Shown here one piece after another: positions 51,850-59,714 of a DNA stretch of 64,000 nucleotides. The notes under the pieces are model-generated. The model searched no databases. It had not been told where the DNA came from and was given only the letters and a program-made list of their open reading frames with translations. The DNA is from Nocardia jiangxiensis NBRC 101359 (GTDB taxonomy: Bacteria > Actinomycetota > Actinomycetes > Mycobacteriales > Mycobacteriaceae). Within the stretch, counting starts at the first letter, position 1. Each line of letters starts with the position of its first letter. A program made the translations under genes and the position numbers. The DNA lies in NCBI RefSeq assembly GCF_000308615.1, contig NZ_BAGB01000045.1:1-64000 (forward strand). Direction: 5' to 3'.

Positions 51850-54800
51850 CAACGGCGCCCCTGCCGATCCGGCCACGGCGCGATCGGGTTGCCCTGCCAC
51901 CGGGTCGAGTCGGGAACCGTGTCACCACGCATCACCAGGGAGGCCGGTCCGACCGTCGCGCCGGCGCCGATCCGCGCCGCGGGCAGCGCCACGCAGTGCG
52001 GGCCCAGGGTGGACCCCGCCTCGAGTCTCACCGTATCCATGGACATGATCCGATCATGAAACAGGTGCGTCTGCACGACACATCCGCGTTCCACCGTCGC
52101 GCCGTCGCCGAGCGTCACCAGATCGGCCTCGGGGAGCCAATAGGATTCGCACCACACGCCGCGGCCGATCTTCGCGCCCAGACCGCGCAACCAGATGTTC
52201 ATCACCGGAGTGCCGGTGGCCGCGCGCGCGAACCACGGCGCGGCGACGGTTTCCACGAACGCGTCGGACACCTCGTTGCGCCAGACGAACGAGCTCCACA
52301 GCGGATGTTCCACCTGCTCGATCCGGCCGACCAGCAGCCATTTCGCGGTCACCGCGCAGCCGCCCGCGAAGACGCCCGCGACCAGCAGAACCACACCGGA
52401 AACCAGTGCGGCGAACCAGTATCCGACCGTCGCGGCCGCCCACGCCAGGGTGAACAGCACCCCCAGCCCGATGCCGAAGGTCACCATCACCGGCAGCAAC
52501 CGGCAGGTCTCGACGACGGCGCGGGCCACCCGCAGTCGCGCGGGCGGGTCGAAGGTGCGCGCGGTATCGGAGTCACCGGCGGTGCGCCGCAATCGAACCG
52601 GCGGGCTGCCCAGCCACGACGAACCCGCCTTGGCCTTCTCCGGCGCGGCCGACAGCACCGCGACCAGACCGTTCTTCGGCACCCGGCGACCCGGTGCGGT
52701 CATCCCGGAGTTGCCCAGGAAGGCCCGCTTGCCCACCTTCGCCTCACCGACGCGCATCCAGCCGCCGCCGAGTTCGTAACTGGCGATCATGGTGTCGTCG
52801 GCGAGGAACGCGCCGTCCGCGACGGTGGTGAACTTCGGCAGCAGCAGCACCGTCGAGGCTTCCACGCCCTTGCCGATCTGCGCGCCCAGCAGGCGCAGCC
52901 ACACCGGCGTCAGCAGGCTCGCGTACAGCGGGAACAGGAACGTCCGCGCGGAGTCCATCAGCCGTTCGGTGGTCCACACCTGCCAGCCGACCCGGCTGCG
53001 GACCGGGTAGTAGCCCTCGTGCAGGCCGATGCTCAGCAGCCGCACCGCGATCACCGTCACCGCGGCGAAGACCGCCAGACTCAGCACCGTGGCGACCGGC
53101 AGCATCGCATACGCGTGCCCGAGCGCGGCCGCGCCGGTGCGATCGTCCCGAATCCACCAGGCCAGCAGCACACCGCCGACAGCCAGCCCCAGCACCGGCA
53201 GCGCGGCCAGCGCCATCGAGGTCAGACCGAAGGCGATCACCCAGTGCGCGGCCCGCGGGGGCGTGCGCGGCGGCCACGGATGTTCGGCCTTGCCGACCTT
53301 CACCGCGGGCGAACCGGCCCACTCCTGCGCCGCCTTCACCTTGCCGAAGACCGCGGACCCCGGCGCCACCACCGCATTCTTGCCGACCACGGCACCGGGC
53401 AGCAGCGTCGAGCGTGAACCGATCACCGCACCCGCGCCGATCCGGATACTGCCGATGTGCACCACGTCGCCGTCGATCCAGTGCCCGGCCAGATCCACCT
53501 CGGGTTCGACGCTGCAACCGTCGCCGAGCTCGAGCATGCCGGTGACCGGCGGCAGCGTGTGCAGGTCCACGCCCTTGCCGACCTTCGCGCCCAGGGCGCG
53601 TGCGAACGGCACCATCCACGGCGCGCCGGACAGATTCTCCGCACCGCTGGCCTCGGACAGCCGCACCGCGGCCCACAGTCGCAGATGGACCGTTCCGCCG
53701 CGTGGATAACTGCCGGGCCGCACACCCCAGAGCAACGTCCGGGCGCCGGCCACGCAGATCGCCATGCGACCGAGCGGGGAGATGAACAAGACGAATGCGA
53801 GCAGCAGCCACCACCACGACAACACCGGCAGCCACGGCAGCGAACCGGACCAGCTGGCGATATCGGTGACGATGCCGAGCCAGGTCAGCCACTGCAATCC
53901 GGTCAGCGTGGTCAGCGGAACCCCCGCGAGCACCTGCGTCCACTGTGCAAGGCGCGGTGTGGGTTTCACGAAACGCGGCAGCACGGTGGCGGCCGGTGCG
54001 GCGGCGTCGAGCCGCTCGGCCAGCGCGCCCAGCCGCGGATGGTCGTACAGGTCCGCGACGGTCACCTCGGGAAAACGCTCACGTAGCCCGGTCACCAGTT
54101 GCGCGGCCGAGAGCGAGCCGCCGCCGAGGTCGAAGAAGTCGGCCTGCAGGTCGGTGACCTCCGCGCCGAGGATCGCATTCCACAGTCCGGCAAGCCATTG
54201 CGCGGTGCCTTCGAGTTCGTCGGAGGATTCGGGGGCCGAGCCCGCGTCCGGCAGCGGCCAGGGCAGCGCGTCGCGGTCGACCTTGCCCGAGGTGCGGGTG
54301 GGCAGTTCCGGCAGCAATGCCAGGCGCGGCACCAGAGGTGCGGGCAGTTGCTCGGCCAGCAGGGCACGGGCGGCCTGGACGTCGAAATCCGGATCGGCGC
54401 TGGCGAGGTAGCCGACCAGAATCCGGTTGCCCGCCTTGGTGGTTCGCACCGCGCACGCCGCACCGCTGACGCCCGGCAGATTCTGTAGCGCGGTATCGAT
54501 CTCGCCGAGCTCGATCCGGCGGCCACCGATCTTGACCTGATCGTCCGCGCGGCCCAGGAACAGCAGCCCGGTGCCGTCGAAGCGGACCAGGTCACCGCTG
54601 CGATAGGCCCGCTGCCAGCCGAGAGTCGGCATGGGCGCGTACTTCTCGGCGTCCTTGGCGGCATCGAGATAGCGCGCCAGGCCGACGCCGCCGATCACGA
54701 GTTCGCCGGAATCCCCTTCGGCCACCGGCCTTCCCGAGGCCGGATCGACCACGGCCAGATCCCAGCCATCCAGCGGCAATCCGATCCGCACGGGCCCCTC

Positions 54801-55772
54801 GCCGGTCAGCAGGGCCGCGCAGGCCACCACGGCGGCCTCGGTGGGGCCGTAGGTGTTCCACACCTCCCGCTCGCCGCTGCCCGCGAGCCGCTCGGCCAGG
54901 TCCGGCGGGACGGCCTCGCCGCCGAAGATCAACAGCCGCACCGCATCCAACGCCTCGGCGGGCCACATCGCGGCCAGCGTCGGAACCGTGGACACCACGC
55001 TGATCTCGCGGCGCACCAGCCACGGACCCAGGTCCATGCCGCTGCGCACCAGCGCGCGGGGTGCGGGCACCAGGCACGCGCCGTGCCGCCAGGCCAGCCA
55101 CATCTCCTCGCAGGAGGCGTCGAAGGCGACCGAGAGTCCGGCCAGCACGCGATCGCCGGGACCGATCGGCTTGTCCTGCAGGAACATCCGGGCTTCGGCG
55201 TCGACGAAGGCGGCAGCGTTGCGGTGGGTGACCGCCACACCCTTCGGCGTTCCTGTGGATCCCGAGGTGAAGATGATCCAGGCGTCGTCGCCGGGCTCGG
55301 GTGCGGCATCCGGTGCGGGCCGGGCCGCGCTCGCGACGCCCGTCGCGGCGATTCCGGTGGCCGTCACGATCGCGCTGACGCGGGCCTCGCCGAAGACGAG
55401 CTGGGCGCGTTCGTCCGGATCGTCGGCGTCGACCGGGACGTACGCGGCCCCGGCGTACAGCACCGCGAGGATGGTCGCGTACAACTCGGCGGTGCCCGAG
55501 GGAATCCGGACCCCGACCCGGTCGCCCCGGCGGACCCCGGCCGCGCGCAGGCGGTCGGCGGTGTCGTCGACCTCCGCGAGCAGTTCGGCATAGGTGAGCA
55601 CATCGCCACCGTCGTCGAGGGCGGGCGCATCGGGATGTTCCCCGGCGGTCGCGGCCAGGACGTCGACGAGGGTGCGTGGCGGCGCGGCGTGCGCGGATCG
55701 CAGCAAGGGCGAGGACGGCGAGCCCTGCGTGCCCGGGACCTGCGGCCGTGAAACGTCCCACTGGAGCGTCAC
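51849..55772 (-). CDS. Pls-like single-module membrane NRPS (candidate poly-lysine synthetase)
   Basis: A 1307-aa protein with the plan of Streptomyces epsilon-poly-L-lysine synthetase (about 1319 aa). Residues 35-510 are an adenylation domain: FTSGSTGTPKG (168-178), FDAS (217-220), NTYGPTE (306-312), SGKVDR with Lys497. The carrier site is Ser553 in DLGGGSLS. No thioesterase follows. Instead there are three pairs of membrane segments (about 620-665, 843-915, 1090-1145), each followed by a soluble C-domain-like region rich in hexapeptide-type turns (about 690-830, 920-1075, 1160-1307). The ten-residue code reads D218 A219 E222 S261 I282 G284 T307 V315 V316 K497, close to a lysine code. GTG start with AAAGGTGG upstream. 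Confidence 0.9.
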   Translation of the reverse strand: MTLQWDVSRPQVPGTQGSPSSPLLRSAHAAPPRTLVDVLAATAGEHPDAPALDDGGDVLTYAELLAEVDDTADRLRAAGVRRGDRVGVRIPSGTAELYATILAVLYAGAAYVPVDADDPDERAQLVFGEARVSAIVTATGIAATGVASAARPAPDAAPEPGDDAWIIFTSGSTGTPKGVAVTHRNAAAFVDAEARMFLQDKPIGPGDRVLAGLSVAFDASCEEMWLAWRHGACLVPAPRALVRSGMDLGPWLVRREISVVSTVPTLAAMWPAEALDAVRLLIFGGEAVPPDLAERLAGSGEREVWNTYGPTEAAVVACAALLTGEGPVRIGLPLDGWDLAVVDPASGRPVAEGDSGELVIGGVGLARYLDAAKDAEKYAPMPTLGWQRAYRSGDLVRFDGTGLLFLGRADDQVKIGGRRIELGEIDTALQNLPGVSGAACAVRTTKAGNRILVGYLASADPDFDVQAARALLAEQLPAPLVPRLALLPELPTRTSGKVDRDALPWPLPDAGSAPESSDELEGTAQWLAGLWNAILGAEVTDLQADFFDLGGGSLSAAQLVTGLRERFPEVTVADLYDHPRLGALAERLDAAAPAATVLPRFVKPTPRLAQWTQVLAGVPLTTLTGLQWLTWLGIVTDIASWSGSLPWLPVLSWWWLLLAFVLFISPLGRMAICVAGARTLLWGVRPGSYPRGGTVHLRLWAAVRLSEASGAENLSGAPWMVPFARALGAKVGKGVDLHTLPPVTGMLELGDGCSVEPEVDLAGHWIDGDVVHIGSIRIGAGAVIGSRSTLLPGAVVGKNAVVAPGSAVFGKVKAAQEWAGSPAVKVGKAEHPWPPRTPPRAAHWVIAFGLTSMALAALPVLGLAVGGVLLAWWIRDDRTGAAALGHAYAMLPVATVLSLAVFAAVTVIAVRLLSIGLHEGYYPVRSRVGWQVWTTERLMDSARTFLFPLYASLLTPVWLRLLGAQIGKGVEASTVLLLPKFTTVADGAFLADDTMIASYELGGGWMRVGEAKVGKRAFLGNSGMTAPGRRVPKNGLVAVLSAAPEKAKAGSSWLGSPPVRLRRTAGDSDTARTFDPPARLRVARAVVETCRLLPVMVTFGIGLGVLFTLAWAAATVGYWFAALVSGVVLLVAGVFAGGCAVTAKWLLVGRIEQVEHPLWSSFVWRNEVSDAFVETVAAPWFARAATGTPVMNIWLRGLGAKIGRGVWCESYWLPEADLVTLGDGATVERGCVVQTHLFHDRIMSMDTVRLEAGSTLGPHCVALPAARIGAGATVGPASLVMRGDTVPDSTRWQGNPIAPWPDRQGRR

Positions 55773-56305
55773 GTACTGTCCACCTTTCCGGATCGGCGCC
55801 GAGAGCGCGCAAACCGTTGTCTCACGTCAGGGTTACCGGTGCGCAAACGCGAAACTTCCGTTCGGCTCACCCTTCACCGGAAGCGGAGGGTCCCTGCCGG
55901 GCCAATCGTCGCGATTTGCCGCAGCTATTGTCCCAGGTCGTCGGAAGGGCTGCGGCGGAGGGTTGTCCCGGACCGCGCTACCGACGGCGAGTCCGGGCTC
56001 GGATTCGAGGTTGCTCGGACGCAGCTTTTCCCGCCGCCGGCGAATCCCGATACGAACACCTGATTTCGCACGAACATGGGTAACTCACCGGGAACGCCCA
56101 AAACCTAGCCACCCTCCCAACGGTCGGCCCGAAGCCCAACTGTGTCGGCACCCAACGACCCGCTGAAGTCCCGGAGAGGCGGGGGAGCCAGAGATCAGCT
56201 CACACAGGTAGCACCGGATGAATTCTCACGACGCTCCCAGCAACGGCCCGGATGCTCGGGGAACACGAGCCGAACGATGCGCTCGCACGAGTGAACAGGA
56301 ATGCG
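55773..56305. other. divergent region between the NRPS and the electron-transfer operon
   Basis: This 533-bp gap separates two divergent units and has no credible gene. Near its right end, 56140-56207 can fold: CTGTGT (56140-56145) with ACACAG (56202-56207), enclosing CGCTGAA...CCCGGAGAGGCGGGGGAGCCA. That inner block resembles the 5' half of a ydaO-type c-di-AMP riboswitch, but I cannot find a convincing 3' half. Promoters for both units must lie here; no clear hexamer pairs were found. Confidence 0.35.
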
Positions 56306-56575
56306 ATGACGTCATCGGATCCCGGCCGCCGGGCCGGTCGCACCGCGACCCGGGTGCTGGCGGCGCTCGGCGTCGCCGGAACCATCGGCGCGGCCGCCCT
56401 GGCCTACACGGACACCCACACCGCGAGCGCGAGCACCACCGGCAATGACAGCAGTACGAGCACGAATCAGAACAGCGTCTCCTCGACCGATTCCGGCACG
56501 TCGTCCGGGACCGGAACCGTCCCGCAGGTCGGGACCGGGTCGGGCGAATCGCACGCACAATCGGCCGGATCATGA
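56306..56575 (+). CDS. small Ser/Thr-rich membrane-anchored protein
   Basis: An 89-aa protein I cannot assign to a family. Residues 1-14 are basic, 15-33 form one membrane or signal segment (RVLAALGVAGTIGAAALAY), and the rest is a Ser/Thr/Gly/Asn-rich tail (TTGNDSSTSTNQNS, SGTSSGTGTVPQVG) predicted outside the membrane. ATG 56306 has AGGA five bases upstream. Its stop overlaps the apbE start (ATGA), so it belongs to the electron-transfer operon. The tail could carry a flavin attached by ApbE, but a clear attachment motif is not seen. Confidence 0.65.
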   Translation: MTSSDPGRRAGRTATRVLAALGVAGTIGAAALAYTDTHTASASTTGNDSSTSTNQNSVSSTDSGTSSGTGTVPQVGTGSGESHAQSAGS

Positions 56576-57504
56576 CCGCCCCCACACTGGAACCGGACCG
56601 CGTCGCGACCGCCGACTGGTCGGTGTGGAATACGCGCGCCCGGCTGGTGGTCACCGATCCCGCGCATCTGGCCGGGGCCCGGGAGGCGATGTGCGAATAT
56701 CTCGACGCCGTCGATCGCGCCTGCAGCCGGTTCCGTGACGATTCCGAACTCAGTGGCCTGAGCGCACATCCGGGTCGTCCGGTCGTCATCGGGCCCCTGT
56801 TCGCGGAGTATCTGCGCACGGCGCTCGCGGTGGCCGAGAGCACGGCGGGAGACGTGGATCCCACGGTCGGTGCGGCACTCGAACGGCTGGGTTACGACCG
56901 GGATTACGCGCTCGTCGCGAACACGGATACGGCCACCCCGATTCCGGTGGTGTTCACCCCGCGCACGGACTGGACGACGGTGCTGCTCGACGAGCGAACC
57001 GTGACGGTACCGCGCGGTGTCCGGCTGGATCTGGGCGCCACCGCCAAGGCGATCGCGGCCGACCGCTGCGCACACCTGATCGCCGAACGCTTCGGCTGCG
57101 GAACGCTCGTGAGCCTCGGGGGCGATATCGCCACCGCTGGTGCGGCACCCGACGGCGGCTGGCAGATCGAGGTTCGCGACGGGCCGGGCGAGCCCGGCTG
57201 CCGGATCAGCCTCCCCGCGGGCGCGGCGCTGGCCACCTCCAGCACCGTGCGGCGACGGTGGAAGCGCGGCGGGCATCTGGTCCATCACATCGTCGATCCG
57301 CGAACCGGCGTCGCCGCCGAAACCGTGTGGCGCACAGTCTCGGTCGCCGCGAACACCTGCCTGGCGGCCAATGCGGCCGCGACGGCCGCCGTCGTGCGCG
57401 GACGCGACGCGCTCGAACCGCTGCATCGGTCCGGATCGCCCGCGCGGTTGGTCGATCGCGCGGGGCGGATCACCACTCTCGGCGGCTGGCCCGCGGAACA
57501 GTAG
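56572..57504 (+). CDS. apbE: FAD:protein FMN transferase
   Basis: ApbE-family enzyme of 310 aa that transfers FMN from FAD to a Thr or Ser of a target protein, usually outside the membrane or in Nqr/Rnf-type complexes. Seen: RACSRFRDDSELS, GDVDPTVGAALERLGYDRD, the GATAKAIAADR motif, SLGGDIATAG and HHIVDPRTG, with the late Ala/Thr-rich metal-site region. No signal peptide or lipobox is evident, which suggests cytoplasmic action before export. Overlaps the preceding gene by 4 bp and is followed by the ferric-reductase-like gene after 8 bp. Confidence 0.9.
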   Translation: MTAPTLEPDRVATADWSVWNTRARLVVTDPAHLAGAREAMCEYLDAVDRACSRFRDDSELSGLSAHPGRPVVIGPLFAEYLRTALAVAESTAGDVDPTVGAALERLGYDRDYALVANTDTATPIPVVFTPRTDWTTVLLDERTVTVPRGVRLDLGATAKAIAADRCAHLIAERFGCGTLVSLGGDIATAGAAPDGGWQIEVRDGPGEPGCRISLPAGAALATSSTVRRRWKRGGHLVHHIVDPRTGVAAETVWRTVSVAANTCLAANAAATAAVVRGRDALEPLHRSGSPARLVDRAGRITTLGGWPAEQ

Positions 57505-57512
57505 GGGACATC

Positions 57513-58082
57513 ATGGGACATTCGGCCATGACAGAGGCGCTGTGGGCCTTCGGCCGCGGCAGCGGGATCGCCGCGGTGGCGGTGTTGACCGTCGCGGTCG
57601 TCGCCGGCATCGCGGCGCGCTCGGGACGCGCGATCACCTTGCCCCGCACCGCGATCGCCGATCTGCATCGAGGTGCGTCGCTCATCGCGTGCACACTCGT
57701 CGGCATCCACGTGCTGAGCCTGCTCGCCGATCCGGACGCACAGTTGCGGCTGATCGACATCGTGGTGCCCTTCGCCGCGAACTACCGACCCATGTGGATG
57801 GGCCTGGGAACCGTCGCGGTCGATCTGTTCATCGCGGTGGTCGTCTCGGCGCTGCTGCGGCACCGGCTCGGCCCGCGCACATTCCGCCTGATCCATTGGG
57901 CCGCATACGGTCTGTGGCCGGTCGCGCTGATCCACGCACTGGGAACCGGCACCGACGCGGCCCGGCCATGGCTGCTCACGGTTGCCGGGGCCTGCATTCT
58001 CGCCGTCGCCGCCGCCGTGACCTGGCGGACCGCAAGCAATTTCACCGAATTCGGACGGATACAGCGAAGGAGTGCACGATGA
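57513..58082 (+). CDS. ferric-reductase-like transmembrane protein
   Basis: Membrane protein of 189 aa with about five or six hydrophobic segments. Histidines placed to bind heme b include those in ADLHRGASLIAC, VGIHVLSLL, RLIHWAAYG and ALIHALGTG, two on each of two helices, as in the ferric reductase/NOX/YedZ-like domain. ATG 57513 has AGGGGA upstream; ATG 57528 is a shorter alternative. There is no flavin or NADH domain of its own, so electrons likely come from the NuoF-like protein and ferredoxin encoded next. ATGA overlap with the following gene. Confidence 0.85.
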   Translation: MGHSAMTEALWAFGRGSGIAAVAVLTVAVVAGIAARSGRAITLPRTAIADLHRGASLIACTLVGIHVLSLLADPDAQLRLIDIVVPFAANYRPMWMGLGTVAVDLFIAVVVSALLRHRLGPRTFRLIHWAAYGLWPVALIHALGTGTDAARPWLLTVAGACILAVAAAVTWRTASNFTEFGRIQRRSAR

Positions 58083-59428
58083 GCACGACGACCACAATCA
58101 TCGAGCCCGCCGCGCCGACCGGCGTTCGGCGGCTACTGCTTGCAGGGCCCGAATTAGCCTCGCATACGAAGTGTTTCGGGTCTGCACCTACCGGGGGCAC
58201 CGCATTTCTGGACGCCGTAACCGCCTCCGGGTTGAGCGGCCGGGGCGGAGCGGCCTTCCCGGCCGCACGCAAACTCGCCGCGGTCGCCGCCGGACGCCGA
58301 GCAGTCGTCGTCGCCAACGGCGCCGAGGGTGAGCCCGCCAGCAGCAAGGATGCCGTATTGCTCTCCCGCGCACCGCATCTGGTGCTGGACGGGCTCGGCA
58401 TCGCCGCGGATGCCGTGGGCGCGCGGGAATGCCATCTCTACGCGCCCGCGCCCCTCCTCGACGGTGTCCGTCGCGCACTCGACGAACGCCGGGCATCCGG
58501 CTACGACCGGCGTACGGTCCGGCTCACCGCGTCGGCGGAGACCTTCCTGTCCGGGGAGAAGACCGCCGTCATCAACCGGATCGCGGCTTTGCCCGCGCTG
58601 CCCGGCGATCAGCTCATCAGCACGTCGCAGGCCGGATTGCGCGGTCGTCCGACGCTGGTGCACAACGTGGAGACCCTCGCGCATCTGGCCCTCATCGCCC
58701 GCTACGGACCCCGGTGGTTCCGCACCGCGGGCACCCCCGACGAACCCGGCACCATGCTGGTCACCCTGTCCGGAACCACGGCAACCGGCGTCGTCGAGGT
58801 ACCCCTGGGCATTCCGCTCCTGGATCTGATCGCCCGCCATGGACGAACCGATCCGCGCACCGTGCGCGCCATCCTCGTCGGCGGCTACCACGGCGCCTGG
58901 ATCCCCGCCGCCGCACTGCACCGGGCCGCCCTGTCGTCCGCCGCACTGCGTCCCCTGCACGCGTCACCCGGCGCGGGGGTGGTCCGGGTGCTCTCCCGAA
59001 CCGAATGCGGTCTTCGAGCATCCGCCGACATCATCACCTACCTCGCCGCGCAGAGCGCCCGTCAGTGTGGTCCCTGCCGCAACGGCCTTCCCGCCCTCGC
59101 CGAGACATTCGCGCCGCTCGCCGCAGGCCATCCGGTCGATCCCCGCGAAATCGCCCGGCTCGCGAATCTGGTCGACGGCCGCGGCGCATGCGCACATCCC
59201 GATGGCACCGCGCGCCTGGTCCGCTCGGCGCTCGACGTGTTCGCGCAGGACGTCGCGCTACACCTGCACGGCCGATGCCAGGTCGCCGGGCGCGATCAAG
59301 GCGTGGCCACACCCCGCACCGCGACCGACACCGCCGCAGGAAGTTCCACGACGCGCATCGACACGGACCGCACCCGGCCGATGCGCTCGGTATCGAAGGT
59401 CGTCTCCGAACACGGGGCAGCGTCGTGA
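58079..59428 (+). CDS. NuoF-like FMN/iron-sulfur flavoprotein (51-kDa subunit homologue)
   Basis: Homologue (449 aa) of the NADH-binding subunit of complex I acting outside complex I. The FMN/NADH part has SGLSGRGGAAFPAARKL and ANGAEGEPASSKD; a middle SLBB-like domain (TTATGVVEVPLGIPLLDLI) follows. The 4Fe-4S region reads QCGPCRNGLPALAE then GRGACAHPDG, giving three cysteines where NuoF has four; the first Cys of the SCGxCxPC motif is Ala. The C-terminal 50 residues are Thr/Arg-rich and disordered. AAGGAG precedes the ATG; both ends overlap neighbours by 4 bp. Confidence 0.87.
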   Translation: MSTTTTIIEPAAPTGVRRLLLAGPELASHTKCFGSAPTGGTAFLDAVTASGLSGRGGAAFPAARKLAAVAAGRRAVVVANGAEGEPASSKDAVLLSRAPHLVLDGLGIAADAVGARECHLYAPAPLLDGVRRALDERRASGYDRRTVRLTASAETFLSGEKTAVINRIAALPALPGDQLISTSQAGLRGRPTLVHNVETLAHLALIARYGPRWFRTAGTPDEPGTMLVTLSGTTATGVVEVPLGIPLLDLIARHGRTDPRTVRAILVGGYHGAWIPAAALHRAALSSAALRPLHASPGAGVVRVLSRTECGLRASADIITYLAAQSARQCGPCRNGLPALAETFAPLAAGHPVDPREIARLANLVDGRGACAHPDGTARLVRSALDVFAQDVALHLHGRCQVAGRDQGVATPRTATDTAAGSSTTRIDTDRTRPMRSVSKVVSEHGAAS

Positions 59429-59667
59429 GTTGTGCCGAGCAAGAGCAGGGCGAGTCGCGATTGCACATCGACTGGACTCGCTGTGATGGGCGGGGTGTGT
59501 GTAGCGAACTACTGCCGGAGGTTCTCGGGCGTGACGATTGGGGTTATCCACTCACGCACGACCATCGCGACCCGGTCGTCGGGCCGAACCGGATCGCCGC
59601 CGCCCGTGACGCTGTCGAACTGTGCCCGCGGCTGGCGCTGCGCCTGGACCGGATGCGGCGGGGTTGA
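59425..59667 (+). CDS. ferredoxin, 3Fe-4S type
   Basis: Small electron carrier of 80 aa. WTRCDGRGVCSELLPEVL gives Cys-x5-Cys and AVELCPRLAL gives the final Cys-Pro, the spacing of single-cluster [3Fe-4S] ferredoxins of actinobacteria. The GTG overlaps the preceding stop in GTGA. As the last gene of the operon it probably passes electrons between the NuoF-like flavoprotein and the membrane protein, though it could also serve the P450 at 17.3-18.5 kb. Confidence 0.87.
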   Translation: MSCAEQEQGESRLHIDWTRCDGRGVCSELLPEVLGRDDWGYPLTHDHRDPVVGPNRIAAARDAVELCPRLALRLDRMRRG

Positions 59668-59671
59668 TCGG

Positions 59672-59709
59672 GGACCGGAGGATCCTCGTGTCGGGGGATC
59701 CTCCGGTCC
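59672..59709. terminator. perfect 14-bp bidirectional terminator hairpin
   Basis: GGACCGGAGGATCC (59672-59685) pairs exactly with GGATCCTCCGGTCC (59696-59709) around a 10-nt loop. It begins four bases after the ferredoxin stop and ends five bases before the rsmB stop of the convergent operon, so it can terminate both. Confidence 0.8.
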
Positions 59710-59714
59710 GCGGC

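Noticed and set aside
51849..55772. Treating the large NRPS as a siderophore or peptide-antibiotic assembly line
   Set aside because: It has a single A-T module, no classical HHxxxDG condensation domain, no thioesterase and no siderophore transport or tailoring genes beside it. The paired membrane segments and three C-terminal domains fit the Pls plan better.
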